A stretch of 64,000 nt of DNA, from the NCBI RefSeq assembly GCF_008831285.2, contig NC_045144.1:23329716-23393715 (forward strand). The letters are read 5' to 3'. Both the position numbers and the translations under genes were made by a program. Of this stretch, positions 22,563 to 33,109 are shown in pieces. The DNA comes from Nymphaea colorata. Lineage: Eukaryota; Streptophyta; Magnoliopsida; Nymphaeales; Nymphaeaceae. The notes beneath the pieces were generated by a model. That model did not search any database. It was not told the origin of the DNA and was given only the letters and a program-made list of their open reading frames with translations. Positions within the stretch are counted from its first letter, which is position 1, and the number at the start of each line of letters is the position of its first letter.

Positions 22563-23960
22563 CTAGTGCACGAACTTCGGTAGCCATCGCATCTTGCCAT
22601 TCCTACTGCATTTTCTCTTGGAAACTGGAGGGTTCATGATTATAGAGAACAAAGACAAAATGTGATTGTATTTGGGAGAGAATTTGTGTAATTGGAGGTA
22701 AGAATTGAGAGGATACCTGGTGCCATTGAGGTGGTGTGGAGCCGACGTGGATGAAGGGGTTGGGACATGGGTAGAGGAGTAGCATTGATAATCCTTGAAT
22801 CGAGTAGGGGGCACATGTTGCCGGGTGGATAACAAAAGTGGGTGTGAAGTAGAGGGCTGATGGAAGACGCGGAAGAAGTTGCGGTGTGTCAAATGGGGAC
22901 GGTGTAGGAGGAGGATAGGTGTGTTCAATAGATTCCGGTATTGGTAGATAAATGACGGCGTCAGCTTTTGGTTCTTGAATGTTTTCAAATGGAAAATGAT
23001 TTTCAATGAACCTAAAATCTAGACTACTGAAAATTTCATGAGTGTCGAGATCATAAAGTTCATATGCAGTTTGACCATATGGGTACCCTATGAAAATGCA
23101 TTTGTGTGACCGAGATTCAAATTTATGATTTTTGTGTATGTTGTAAGCATAACTAAGGCACCAAATGTTCAAAGATGATTATATTTTTGTTTTTGTCCAT
23201 AGAGAACTTCGTAGGGAGTTTTGTCATGAAGAGCATGGGTAGATAGATGGTTGACTAAATATGCAGCAGTTAAAACACAATCTCCCCAAAATTTTATGGG
23301 TAGGAAAGCTTGAAAACGTAATGCGTGAGCAAATTTAAGAGGTCTTTGTGCTTGCATTCAACCACTCCATTTTTTTGTGGTGTAGCGATGCAAGAATGTT
23401 GACACTCAATGCCTTCAAGATGAAGAAGGTTTTCCATTTGGGTAGAAAAAAAAAAATTCTGCACCATTGTCACTTTGAATTTTCTTAATGGATGCATGAA
23501 ATTTGTTCTCAACAAGATTAATGAATTTTTTAATGAGGTAAAATGTTTCAGATTTGTACCACATTAAAAAACCCAAGTACATCTTGAAAAATCATTTATT
23601 ATTGTGAGAAATTAATGAGCACCTGAAAGTGATGTCGTTTGATAGCCTCCCCATATATCACAATGAATCAATTGAAATGCAGTGGAAGTAGAGATTGAAC
23701 TATTAGGAAAAGATAGACGAGTTTGTTTGTCAAGATCACATATTGATCAATGTTCACTAACATGAGAGAAATCAAGACAACGAAATAAAGTCTTTAAACG
23801 AGAAATAGAAGGAAGCCCAAGTCTAACATGCCAAAGAGTGGACTGGTTTGGCGAACCAGTACCAATACATGGTTCTTCTAATTCAAGGATGAACAAGCCG
23901 TTCTCAATTCTACCCTTTCCAATCATCATCATTGAGCGTTGGTCCTAAATAGTACATGAA
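22563..23960 (-). pseudogene. Copia GAG-pre-integrase and integrase region (broken)
   Basis: GAG-pre-integrase motif LWHVRLGLPSISRL is at about 23830. The integrase core keeps IATPQKNGVVECKHKDLLN near 23360, but the preceding RSDNGxEF-type segment with a catalytic Asp has decayed into NFFFSTQMEN. The C-terminal part reads FWGDCVLTAAYLVNHLST and SRSHKCIFIGYPYGQTAYEL. Stops and frameshifts split it into at least four frames. Confidence 0.9.
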
Positions 23961-24117
23961 TTTTTTATTGAAGGTGACAAGACAATTATTTTCAGCAACT
24001 AGTTTGGAAACAGATATAAGATTAAACGAGAAAGATGGAACATATAAGACATTAGACAAAATAAGCGAATAATTTAGGTGAATCTGACCGGTATGGGAAA
24101 CAGGACATGTAGAAGCA

Positions 24118-25290
24118 TCAGGCAGATGGAGACAATAGGCTAGATAAAGAGTTGGTGATATGATGCATGGCACCGGTATCAATAATCCAAACTTGATTGG
24201 TGACTTGACAAACTAAAGGTTCTGAGATCATACCAGCTAGATTTACTTTAGGAGTCTTAGATGACATAAATTCCATAAATTCTTGGTATAAAGCTGGAGT
24301 AAAGGAATAATTTGGGTCCGGATTCTTCACAGACATGTTAGGCAATGTTTTTTCATTAGAAGTCGAGTTTGCTTGAGGCTGTTGTTGCTCTCCACTAGAA
24401 GCTCCACCCTTAGGAAAGTTGTATAATTGATAACAGCCGTCTTTAATGTTTCCAAGGTGGCCACAATGCTCACATCGAGGTCTGGTTTGCCCCTTGAACC
24501 GATAGCTACCATCCTTGTCCATGTCTTGACATTTGACAACAACTGCAGCAAGAGATCCAGATTGAATAGGCACTTGAAGTTATCGTTGTCTCTCTTCTTG
24601 AATTAGTAGGGCATAAGCTTTGGAAGTGTCCAGAATGGGATCCATAAGAAGTAATTGACTACGAATCTAGCTCTATAGCTGCCATTTAACCCCATTAAAA
24701 ATTGAATTACCCCATCATGTTCTTGTATCTCCTGCATTTTCTTCATAGCACCACAATCACAAGATGGTAGAGTAACATATGAGTCATACTCATCCCAAAA
24801 CCCCTTGATTTGGCTGTAGTAAATACTGATTGAAGAGGTTCCTTGCTTGCAGTTAATAATCTATTATTGAATCTGATATAGTTGTGGTGCATTGCATTAA
24901 GTAAATCTGGTTTTCAGGTCCTTCCATACATCAGCAGCAACTTTGGCATAGACCACAGTGGGTGTTATAGAATTTTGCTCAAACAAACAGGCCGTAAACA
25001 TTTATGGATTGAATTGAGTAACCAGGAGAGAACCATGCTGTTGCAGCGTTACCAAGATAAAACAAGAGAGGGTGGAGGTGATGGTTTTGGGATGGAGCCA
25101 TCGATGAAGCAGAGTTTATTTTTGGCTTCAAGTGCCATTGTCATGGCATGCCTCCAAATTTCATAGTTGTCACCAGTTAGGGGCTAAGAGACTAAGCACG
25201 TACCAGGATTTGTCTGAATGGTAGAGATAAAAAGGACTGTCATCTTCAAGAAGAGATTTTTGGTTAGATGAGCTCCCTGCCATGATGCCT
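24118..25290 (-). pseudogene. Copia gag and protease region (broken)
   Basis: The gag start is visible across frames near 25250-25150 as PLTGDNYEIWRHAM, then ALEAKNKLCFIDGS and a shifted NSMVLSWLLNSI. A zinc knuckle near 24490 reads CEHCGHLGNIKDGC, with Asn where the CX2CX4HX4C motif needs His. The protease active site WIIDTGAMHHIT is near 24190; copia proteases usually have DSGA. Several frameshifts and stops lie between 25170 and 24880. The 700 bases from 25290 to 25992 are leader sequence. Confidence 0.88.
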
Positions 25291-25992
25291 TAAGACCCTT
25301 CCAACTAGAGGTATAAGAGCAAAGAAGGCTGATGCATTGGTTCTGAGAGGGACGATCAAGGGCCACTCGGATGTGGTCACAGCAATTGCCACCCCAATCG
25401 ACAACTCCGTCGTGTTAGTCTCCTCCTCCCGTGACCTACGACACTGAGGAGGGTGTGCTGCATATGGGGTTGCTGATGGTTGGAGAAGGAAGGTGGTGGC
25501 AGTTTCCAGCAACAAAGGAAGGCTGCTGGTGGTGACCAACTTCAGCTACGTGGGTGGTCGGCCTCTATGACTTGATTTTACTCCCCAGAAGGAGGTTATC
25601 GTTTGCGACTTTCTCAAGAGCCCGTAAATACAGTGCTTGCAATAGAAGAAGGAAGAAGGGGGAACAAGATGGGTAGCTGGGTAATCATCTAAAATTTGAT
25701 CTTAGCCCAAATGTCCATCTCATACGCGAAACCTGCAAGTTTATCAGACGCACCAAAACCGAGCAGATCAGTGGCAAAATCGGTATGGCTCTCAGCAAGC
25801 ACCTTAATGTTCCTGGAAGCACTTGTGGGGACAGAGATATTTTAGCTGGATGAAATTGCAAAATTGAAAAAAAGGAACGAGGAAGAGGAAGGATCCAAAG
25901 AGGAAGAAGGTCGTTCTATCTGTGGCTTTCTCTGTCGACATCTACCAGATCGTGTCCGCCTCCCAGAATTGTTCCATCAAGCTCATCTAACA

Positions 25993-26196
25993 TGTTAATG
26001 GTAAAGGCTGATGCTTAATACAAACGAGAATTACTTGACTCGTTAACAAGTTGATACAAGAGATATTTAAAGAAGAAAACAAGAGATAACGTCCATATCC
26101 CATACAACTTGCAAGTAACAACTTGCTAAAGATAAGTGTTATCACTATTCCTATAATTAAGGGATATTCAATCAATGGTGATAAGCAATGCCAACA
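25993..26196 (-). repeat. Right (5') LTR of the copia element
   Basis: It is 204 bp long with ends TG...CA and lies directly before AAAGA. On the minus strand it should carry the element's promoter; a TTTAAATATC segment near 26070 is a possible TATA box. Confidence 0.95.
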
Positions 26197-26471
26197 AAAG
26201 AAGTTCAAATAGAAATGAAAGAGTAGCAATGGAGTGCAAAAGCATGTTTCTTATGAACTGACTAACCACATGAACTATACTAAAACTTACATGTCAACCC
26301 TTTTTCTAGGATATGATTTTCTAAGTTCACAAACTTGAACAGCTACATTCTCATCAACTGCAGTCCCAAGTACCTGTTGCCTTACTATAGCATTTTCACC
26401 AAGAACATCCTCATCATTTGGATTCATGCAACTACATCAAGTAATGAGAACTTACTTTTTGGTTTCTTTAG

Positions 26472-26695
26472 GATACACTAAGAATGAGCTTGTCAAGCTT
26501 GAGCTTGACAAGGTACAGAAAGTAGTGTCTGAATGCAAAGGAGCTAGAAATTGTAGAAAATGCGATGATGCAAGTACTTGTGGAGCGAGACAAAAACAAG
26601 AGGCTCACAAAGAACTAAAAGTCTATCATTGTGGCTCGACCATATGTCTAAGAAGCACAATGAGAAGACAATTTTCTGAAGCTATAAAGAATTAA
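26472..26695 (+). other. Exon-like ORF of unknown gene
   Basis: A clean acceptor (GGTTTCTTTAG) is followed by about 74 codons to a stop. The peptide starts with a charged helical stretch, YTKNELVKLELDKVQKVVSE, and continues with several Cys residues (CKGARNCRKCDDASTC). The family is not recognised. It lies just outside the copia element, so it could be the last exon of a gene interrupted by that element, or a fragment. Confidence 0.25.
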
Positions 26696-26770
26696 AGTTG
26701 TGAGTAATTGCAGGGTATGCAATTTCAATATGAAAAAAATAGGTGCCAACTCTACATGAATCACGTGCAA

Positions 26771-26906
26771 AAGCCTGGGCATCAGGCCGGCCTGGCCCGG
26801 CCCGGTAAGGAGCCGGGCTCGGGCTGGCCTGACATCCGAAACCTAGGCGCGGGCCCGCCCGACTATTAAAACCTGGGCCTCAGTCCTGCCGGGTTTCGTT
26901 CTAATT

Positions 26907-26952
<46 letters not shown>

Positions 26953-27276
26953 AATAGAAAATAATATATGAATGTAATTAATCATAATAAAATATTAGCC
27001 TGACATCCGAAACCTAGGCCCGGGCCCGCCCGACTATTAAAACCTAGGCCTGAGCCCCGCCTGGTTTTGGTCTAATTAAATTTAAATATATATATATATA
27101 TATATTGAATATAAAATAATATATGAATGTAATTAATCATAATAAAATATTATATATATATAAATTAATAAAATAAATATTAAAAAAATTATTGGGCCCA
27201 ACCAGGCCGGCCCGGTGCCCCTTTTTCCAGGGCCGGGCCAGGTACTCACTGGCGGCCCGGCCCAGTGCCCAGCCTT
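26771..27276. mobile_element. GC-rich hAT-like MITE with 8-bp target duplication
   Basis: The ends are inverted repeats: AAGCCTGGGCATCAGGCCGG at the left and, reading inward from the right, AAGGCTGGGCACTGGGCCGG. The flanks are ACGTGCAA (26763-26770) and ATGTGCAA (27277-27284), an 8-bp duplication with one mismatch. Eight-base duplications point to the hAT superfamily. Inside is a 171-bp tandem duplication (units from 26828 and 26999) with (AT)n arrays. No transposase is encoded. Confidence 0.85.
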
Positions 27277-27299
27277 ATGTGCAAACACTATAAAGAACA

Positions 27300-27930
27300 A
27301 AATGGGGAAAGAGTGGAGGAGAGATAAATCCATGTGTTTGATCATAGTGGAAAAGTAAAAGCCCTATGCTGTAAAGACAATGAGCCATGAGGTCCATTCC
27401 CTCAAGATCTGTCCCTCAAGTGCTCAAAAAATCACAATATAAAACCAGAAAAGTTCATAAACCGAATAAAAAACCATGAAACTCCAGTCAATCAGTCACT
27501 GTTCCTGGCTTGTGGTATCCAAATCTGTGCTTTCAAGACCTTATCATCCCCTTGGATGCTCCCAGTTCAAAATCGATGCCGATCATTGACTTCGGTTCAA
27601 GTCTCAAGTCTTTCCTTGGGTACCTTGAGAGGAGGTTTGACATTCTGACACTAGAGTCAAAGATCATGAACAAGTAATCGTAGCCGTCATCCGCCTAGTA
27701 CGCCATTTTGCCTGCTTCCTTTCCCTTCTTCTTCCTCTTTCCATCCTCCCTCTTTCTTCCTCCTTTCGATCTTATTTAAAGAAAAATACGAGAAAAATCA
27801 GATCTCCCTTTCCCTTTCTTTCATTCCACCCAGAGAGGAATGGAAATCAATCATCTACTAAATAATATCAGGCCCTAAAAAATAAGGATGGGAAGATGGG
27901 GAAGAAAAGAATCGGTGGATATAACAACAA
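27300..27930. other. No gene recognised
   Basis: A pyrimidine-rich stretch (27700-27830, TTCCTTTCCC-type) lies here. No frame carries a recognisable domain on either strand. Confidence 0.4.
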
Positions 27931-27934
27931 AAAG

Positions 27935-28252
27935 GGTCATTAGCCATGGTCAAAACAATGGCTAATAGACCCAAAACTATGCCTGAAAATACCTTCAGCC
28001 ATGGCTTTTATTGTGGCCATTAACTAACTGGTTGTGGAAATAGCCCTTGTGGCTATTAATTTTTTGCCACACCTTAGACTGTGGCTATTGCATCCATCAG
28101 CCATGGTTTACTTGGATCATTAGCAATGATTTTAGCTGTGGCTATTACTGCTTATTTGTGCATTTGCTATGAAAAAAACTATGGCTAATGTAGCTATTTG
28201 TATATATATATATATATATATATATAAAGAGAGAGAGAGAGAGAGAGAGAGA
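27935..28252. repeat. Palindrome-rich repeat of GCCATGGCTAT words, then (AT)n(GA)n
   Basis: AGCCATGG and TGGCTATT or TGGCTAAT recur about every 30-60 bases on both strands between 27942 and 28190. An example of the hairpins is ATTAGCCATGGT...AATGGCTAAT. This ends in (AT)n at 28200-28226 and (GA)n at 28227-28252. It resembles the sub-terminal repeats of large DNA transposons, but ends were not found. Confidence 0.5.
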
Positions 28253-28259
28253 AACTCTT

Positions 28260-29360
28260 ATTTCATCTCAAAATAATTCAATAAGGTAGAGAAACTCTCC
28301 AATTCAATTGAATCCAGTGCAATTTTAAATATAAAAAAAATAAGGAGCAGATATCTATTCTAAACTATTCTCAAATCAAAGTTCTTCTATTGCTGCTGCC
28401 TTAGAGAAGCCTAGTCCATCCACTAAAGCCCACCCGTCACCTTATCCAATGGTTGTCTTTCATCATCCATACTGCATTGTAGTGTTTCTTGATTCCAAAA
28501 TTAGAAAAATCAGGCTGATAGATCCTAAAGTTGAATCTAGCAAATTTGAACAGCACCTGCAAAACCAGGAATGGTGGTTCAATGTTTTATGGGGATTGTA
28601 AAGCTCTTACAATGGTACATGTGGTCCATCACAATCTGGATCTCAGTCCTTGCCAACATTTTCATTTATCACAATCCAGTTCTCCATCCTTTCCTTCCCA
28701 GCCACACTCCCATACCTATAAAAAGTGAGAACTTTGGAAGGATCTATGGATCTGGGTTGCCTTGGAGAAGAATTTCCCAAATAATTCAGCACTTCAAGAT
28801 GGGCAGAATGAACAAAGTGGGGAAATTTGATGGGGTTCACAGATTCATAGGCATACCAGGAAGAATAGGTTCTGCAAAAAGGGAGAGGATATCTTTTGCC
28901 CCCACCCCCATCAAAGAAAGCACCAAGTTATGCTGCTCAGAGGGAATTTCGTCAACCTGAAACAGAGAAAATCCAGCAATCAACATCCATTAAATGCTTA
29001 TCCCCATATCAGGAACATTTCCTAATGTTTATCAATTATTTTTGGTGCATTCAGTAACATATTTGAATTTTTAGCCGTCTGGAAAATCTACACACACACA
29101 CACACACACACCGAGAGAGAAGATATAGAGTTGGTACTCAACAATTTTTTCAATTTCCATATTGTACCATATATGTGCATGCCTGTTCCATGCCTGCACT
29201 GGGAGGGGCCCATCATTGGTACATGTTTTGATATTTGAATGTCACACTATATTCACTAAATCTAGAGTTACATTTGCTATAGTAACTTAGAAGGGGAATA
29301 ATTATTTTGGTGATAAAAGATAAAAGAATGTGACTTCCTAACAGCTGCAATGTAACACTG
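28260..29360. other. No gene established; one unassigned exon-like segment on the minus strand
   Basis: On the minus strand an acceptor (CTCTGTTTCAG) at 28957 is followed by an open stretch starting VDEIPSEQHNLVLSLMG that ends at a possible donor near 28855. I do not recognise it. A (CA)n run is at about 29093-29111. Plus-strand frames at 28531-28960 show no domain. Confidence 0.3.
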
Positions 29361-29363
29361 CAG

Positions 29364-29537
29364 GGTTATGTGCTACGAGAAAACAAGAATCTCTTGGAGT
29401 TGGTAGACCCAAAATTAGGATCAGAATTTGCCAACGAAGAAGCAATTGCAATGCGGAATCTAGCTCTTTTGCATATCTGCTCTTCACCTTCTCTTAGGCC
29501 CAGAATGTCTATGAGAGTTGATTTCCTTGAAGGGTGA
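29364..29537 (+). pseudogene. LRR receptor kinase subfamily VIII, orphan last exon
   Basis: An acceptor (AACACTGCAG) is followed by an open frame beginning GYVLRENKNLLELVDPKLGS, then FANEEAIAMRNLALLHICS and SPSLRPRMSM, ending LEG at a TGA (29535-29537). This is the final part of the kinase domain (subdomains X-XI) typical of LRR-VIII receptor kinases. There the exon normally begins AYVLQExGNLLELVDPxLGS and continues well past MLEG. No other kinase exon of this gene is found upstream on this strand, and the frame stops right after LEG. It is best read as a truncated, isolated gene fragment. Confidence 0.8.
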
Positions 29538-29539
29538 AG

Positions 29540-30510
29540 CACAGTCCAGGAGGTCCTATTTTTAGAAGATCAACATTCATGACTAAAGCTTTCTCAAGTA
29601 ACTGCAAAGGGGCAGCCCTCTGAACTGTAAAGATGTTGTGTTTTAGTCATGTGATTGCCTATCAATACTATAACTTATGGGGTTGAAAATGTGAAAATAT
29701 TTTTTAATTATGTATTAGACAACATGTGCTTGAAAGATGTCTAATGAAAGTGTACAGTAACGAAAATGTGGTATTCACTCTTCTATGGCCAACAAGAACA
29801 CCTATTAGCTATCCAAGTGCCAGTGTAAAGACTGTTTAAGTCAAAGAATGCTAACAGTTCGGCACTTGGAGTACTACTCTGCTATAGATTATGCAAGAAG
29901 GTCTTGATGCCAAATCAAAGTTCCTAACATGGTTTTGACATCATACAATTTGTTTAAAAATTCATTGTGTCCTTTTGAAAAAGCAGTAAGCTTTCAACAT
30001 AAATAAAGTTCCCACCTTTACCCCCTCTCATATCAGGGTTTCTTTTCAATGATCTGGTTTTAAGTGTGAACAAGTTATTAAAAACTAGATTTGATGCTAG
30101 AGAATGGTACCAAACATCAATGTCTTATACCTCTAAATTTGCAAGGCATCCCTGCAAAACAGCATATAAAGTTCCTGTCAGGAAGAAGAATCCATTGCGA
30201 AATCCGGTAGCCTGACCTGATTGGTGCCTTCCAAATGACTATTGAAAGACTCAGCATAATATATGTCAGTTTAAATTTCAGTACAAACAATGAAAAACCT
30301 ATGAAGACTAAGTTCTTCCTCCAGTATTCTAACCATCTTAAAGTTTCATCAGCATCAGGTATCAAATAGTTTAGAACTTCAAGTTAATTTGGATTTTAAA
30401 CTAAATACTGAAGGACTGTATTAACCAGACCACGGTCTTCTTTGGCTAGTAGAGGGCAGCTAACAACAGGATGAAAAAGGAACAAAAAGGAAAACAAATA
30501 AAGATTTAAG
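29540..30510. other. No gene recognised between the orphan kinase and E2F exons
   Basis: Only short frames are present. The minus frame at 30117-30365 begins MIPDADETLRWLEYW. It lies where a 3' E2F exon might be expected, but the resemblance to E2F C-termini is too weak to claim. Confidence 0.35.
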
Positions 30511-30514
30511 GTAC

Positions 30515-30590
30515 CTGACTCAGAAGACTTCTATTGGACCCAACATGCTTCTAAGATGCATGTGATAGCGCCTTTGTGATATCTGGCATT
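30515..30590 (-). pseudogene. E2F-type transcription factor, orphan exon 2 of 2 (with stop and frameshift)
   Basis: On the minus strand the segment is bounded by an acceptor (GTGACAG) and donor (CAG|GTACC). It reads SQRRYHMHLRSMLGPIEVF, stop, V. The plant E2F counterpart reads PQRRYRIVLRSTMGPIDVYLVS. The TGA at 30522-30520 replaces the Leu codon. The exon is 76 bases long and its frame does not follow that of the preceding exon, consistent with a one-base deletion. It follows the exon at 30673-30738 in the right order and orientation. Confidence 0.8.
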
Positions 30591-30672
30591 CTGTCACCGG
30601 TAATATTTCATAGGGATTGGTCTTTTTTGGAATGTTGTATGTTTACAATAAAATGTTATAAGTTCCATTTAC

Positions 30673-30738
30673 CTCATCGAGATCTGGGACTTCCAATGTG
30701 GTGCCATGAGGAGCTTCTATGGAAATGAGTGTTTCATT
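30673..30738 (-). pseudogene. E2F-type transcription factor, orphan exon 1 of 2
   Basis: Exactly 22 codons lie between an acceptor (TTCTGTAG) and a donor (GAG|GTAAATGG), in phase 0: NETLISIEAPHGTTLEVPDLDE, of which the core APHGTTLEVPD is a hallmark of plant E2Fa/b/c proteins. It lies in the dimerisation/marked-box part. E2Fs with DP partners control S-phase genes. Neither the DNA-binding exon nor the C-terminal pocket-protein-binding exon is convincing nearby. With the damaged second exon this marks a pseudogene or captured fragment. Confidence 0.85.
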
Positions 30739-31256
30739 CTACAGAATAAGCAAATAATAGTCAAACAATTGAAAGCCACAAATAATAGTCAAACAATTGA
30801 AAACCATTCTAAAAAAGTTCTGACTAATAAATAAAACACATCGACACTATGAGCATAAGACTAGGGCTTGGCATATCACAGTACCTGAATGTCATTTATC
30901 AAAGAGATACACTATTGAACAACTCCAAAAATCTCATTTATCTTGAAGTCTAGTTATATAATGCAACTGATTAGCAAACTGCAATTGCACATTCATCCAG
31001 CCCGTCTTTTGTGTATTTTCTTGCTCTTATCGATGAGGCAATTTTCTTTCTTTCACCCTAAAACTTCTTCACTCCAAATTCGACATTTTGATCATTTTGC
31101 ACATAGATCTTCAATTTCTTCTTCCTACATTCTTGTTCACATAATGGTGGTATATCTATTCCTAGGATCACATCATACCCCTCTATATTGATCACCACTA
31201 ACTGAGCTGGTAGCATGTATCCTTGTATTTCAACTATGATGTCTTTTATATATGTG

Positions 31257-33103
31257 TTTGCATCCCCAAAAATCTATTTTGTTTTTTGGAGTGCTTTAGA
31301 AAAAAATCATATTTTTTTTGAAATGAGAGAGAAAGGGACTCCCCTTTCATATGCGGATTAACCGTTCACGGTGCCTTTACCGGGGTAACCAATCCAAGGG
31401 TTATTTTTCTTTTTGATGCATTTCATTTTGGCTTAAACATTTTTTCATTCTAAATGCGATATGGTGTTTGAGAAAATATTAAAGATTTGATGTTTCAAAT
31501 TTTTGAGAAAGTTTTGAATACTCATTTGAGAGTGTAGAATACTTTGATTTGAAAAATCTTTATAAATATCATTTGAAAACAACTGAAGATTGTTTTTAAA
31601 GTAGATTTAGTGTTCTCTTAAGAATTTAAGTAGGTTTGAGATTTTGCTCTAATTTAGCTAGTACCTAACTATAGCTCTATCTCGTCTTGCCTAAGCTTTT
31701 CTAGAGAGGTGTTTGGGAACATTGGTGATGTTAAGTGAATGTGGATGTATGAATGCATTGACTCTACATGATTCATTCTTATCATAATACTCATCTAAGT
31801 TTCTCATGGTTATTACAAAATTGTCATAAATATTTTATGAGAAGTTAAAAGTTTTTGAAAATGGAATGGGGCTACATACCATAAACATGATTCTAATACT
31901 GGATCATTGCTTGAGTTTTGATCTTGATGAGGTCAACAATGAGAAATTCAAAACTTAGAACTTGGGACAAAAATATCGCAAAAAATGAAAAAGAGGAAAG
32001 ACTTTAATACGAGAAGAATAGAGAGAAAGAGATTTTGAAAATCACAAAATAAAAGATTTAAAAAGAGAGAGAGATACATATACATATACATACTTATAGT
32101 TATATATATGCATATGTATATAGATATGTATATGAAAGCTTATGAAAAAGAAGTATTATGAAAACGAAGTATTAAATAGAATGGAGAGGGAAAAGAAGAT
32201 TATAGAAAGAGAGAGAGATTTAGTGAGACAATTATTTTAGAGTAAGAGAGAAAGTGGAACACATATATATTCATTTATACATATGAACATTTGTAAAAGA
32301 GTATGTTTAGTCATACAGAGAGAATGACAAAAAGAGATAGTCATGTGCATATATACATATACAATATGTATATACGCATATGCCTTCATGAGAGTTGAAA
32401 TCAAGAGATTATTTGAAAGTTTTCAACTTCGATTTTTCTATGTTGGCCGAAGAGGTGAGGCTCATGCAAGAGCCTTGGCTAAGTCTCCAAGGCCTCATTA
32501 GGGAGGGTCTTGCTTTTGATTTTTTTTGGGAAAAGTAATTTCAAATATTTTTATATGTGAGCATAAAACCATGTTTATTACAAGAAAATATATTTCTCCC
32601 ACTATTGGGTATAGAATAAAATCAAACAACACCAATAAAGCACTCATTGGGGTTGCTAATCAGGTGATTCAAAGAAAAACTAAACGTGAGAATGACATGA
32701 AGATGCATTTTAATATGTACATATTCGTGAAGGGTTTTTTCAGGTTAGATAAATCCCAATCACAAAAATCAACATAAGAATGAAGAAATTCCAACCCAAA
32801 CATTCATTCTCGCCATCCATTTGCTTATTAATTAAGGAAAATTAATCTATCACACATGACCATCATCTCAAACATAAATGATGAATAAAGCTACATAACA
32901 GGCATATTTTCGCAAATAAATGAAGAAATAGAATTTATTTCGCTTTGCTCATACTTTTGATGCACTTAAGAGTAGTTCTCGACTCCATAGAGGAAATCTT
33001 TAGAGCTTTCTTGCATAGCCATGGGGAGATGGCAAAGAAAAATGAAAATAAATGAAAACAAGATGATGACTACATACCTCGAATATAGATGATATTAGAA
33101 ATG
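31257..33103 (-). repeat. 1.85-kb direct repeat, left copy (candidate 3' LTR of a deleted Ty3 element)
   Basis: This aligns collinearly with 36068-37947 along its whole length. Landmarks are TTTGCATCxCCAAAAATCTAT, ACCAATCCAAGGG, AATTTAAGTAGGTTTGAGATTTTG, AGGCCTCATTAGGGAGGGT and ATAGATxATATTAGAAATGAG. Its lower edge is TGTTTGC, giving a CA terminus when read on the minus strand. Just beyond the shared part, a TATA-like CTCTATAAATA (rc of 33359-33369) is followed by a 5'UTR-like stretch ending in a donor-like GAG|GTATGTAG. No protein is encoded. Confidence 0.7.
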
Positions 33104-33109
33104 AGCCTC

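Larger units (their letters stand above)
20893..26196 (-). mobile_element. Complete but decayed Ty1/copia retrotransposon (5.3 kb)
   Basis: Two 204-bp LTRs (20893-21096 and 25993-26196) start TGTTAATGG and end CCAACA. The element is flanked by perfect 5-bp target duplications AAAGA (20888-20892 and 26197-26201). The internal order on the minus strand is gag, protease, integrase, reverse transcriptase, RNase H, which defines Ty1/copia. A polypurine tract (rc of CTCCCCACCTCAAGTT) abuts the left, 3' LTR. The LTRs differ at about 19 of 204 positions by my count, so the insertion is old. Many stops and frameshifts mean it cannot encode its own proteins. Bases next to the 5' LTR do not read as the usual TGGTATCAGAGC primer-binding site. 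Confidence 0.95.

Noticed and set aside
24882-25166. 94-codon plus-strand frame
   Set aside because: Antisense to the copia gag region.
30117-30365. Possible E2F C-terminal exon (MIPDADETLRW...)
   Set aside because: Only a few residues resemble the E2F pocket-protein-binding region and no splice sites fit.
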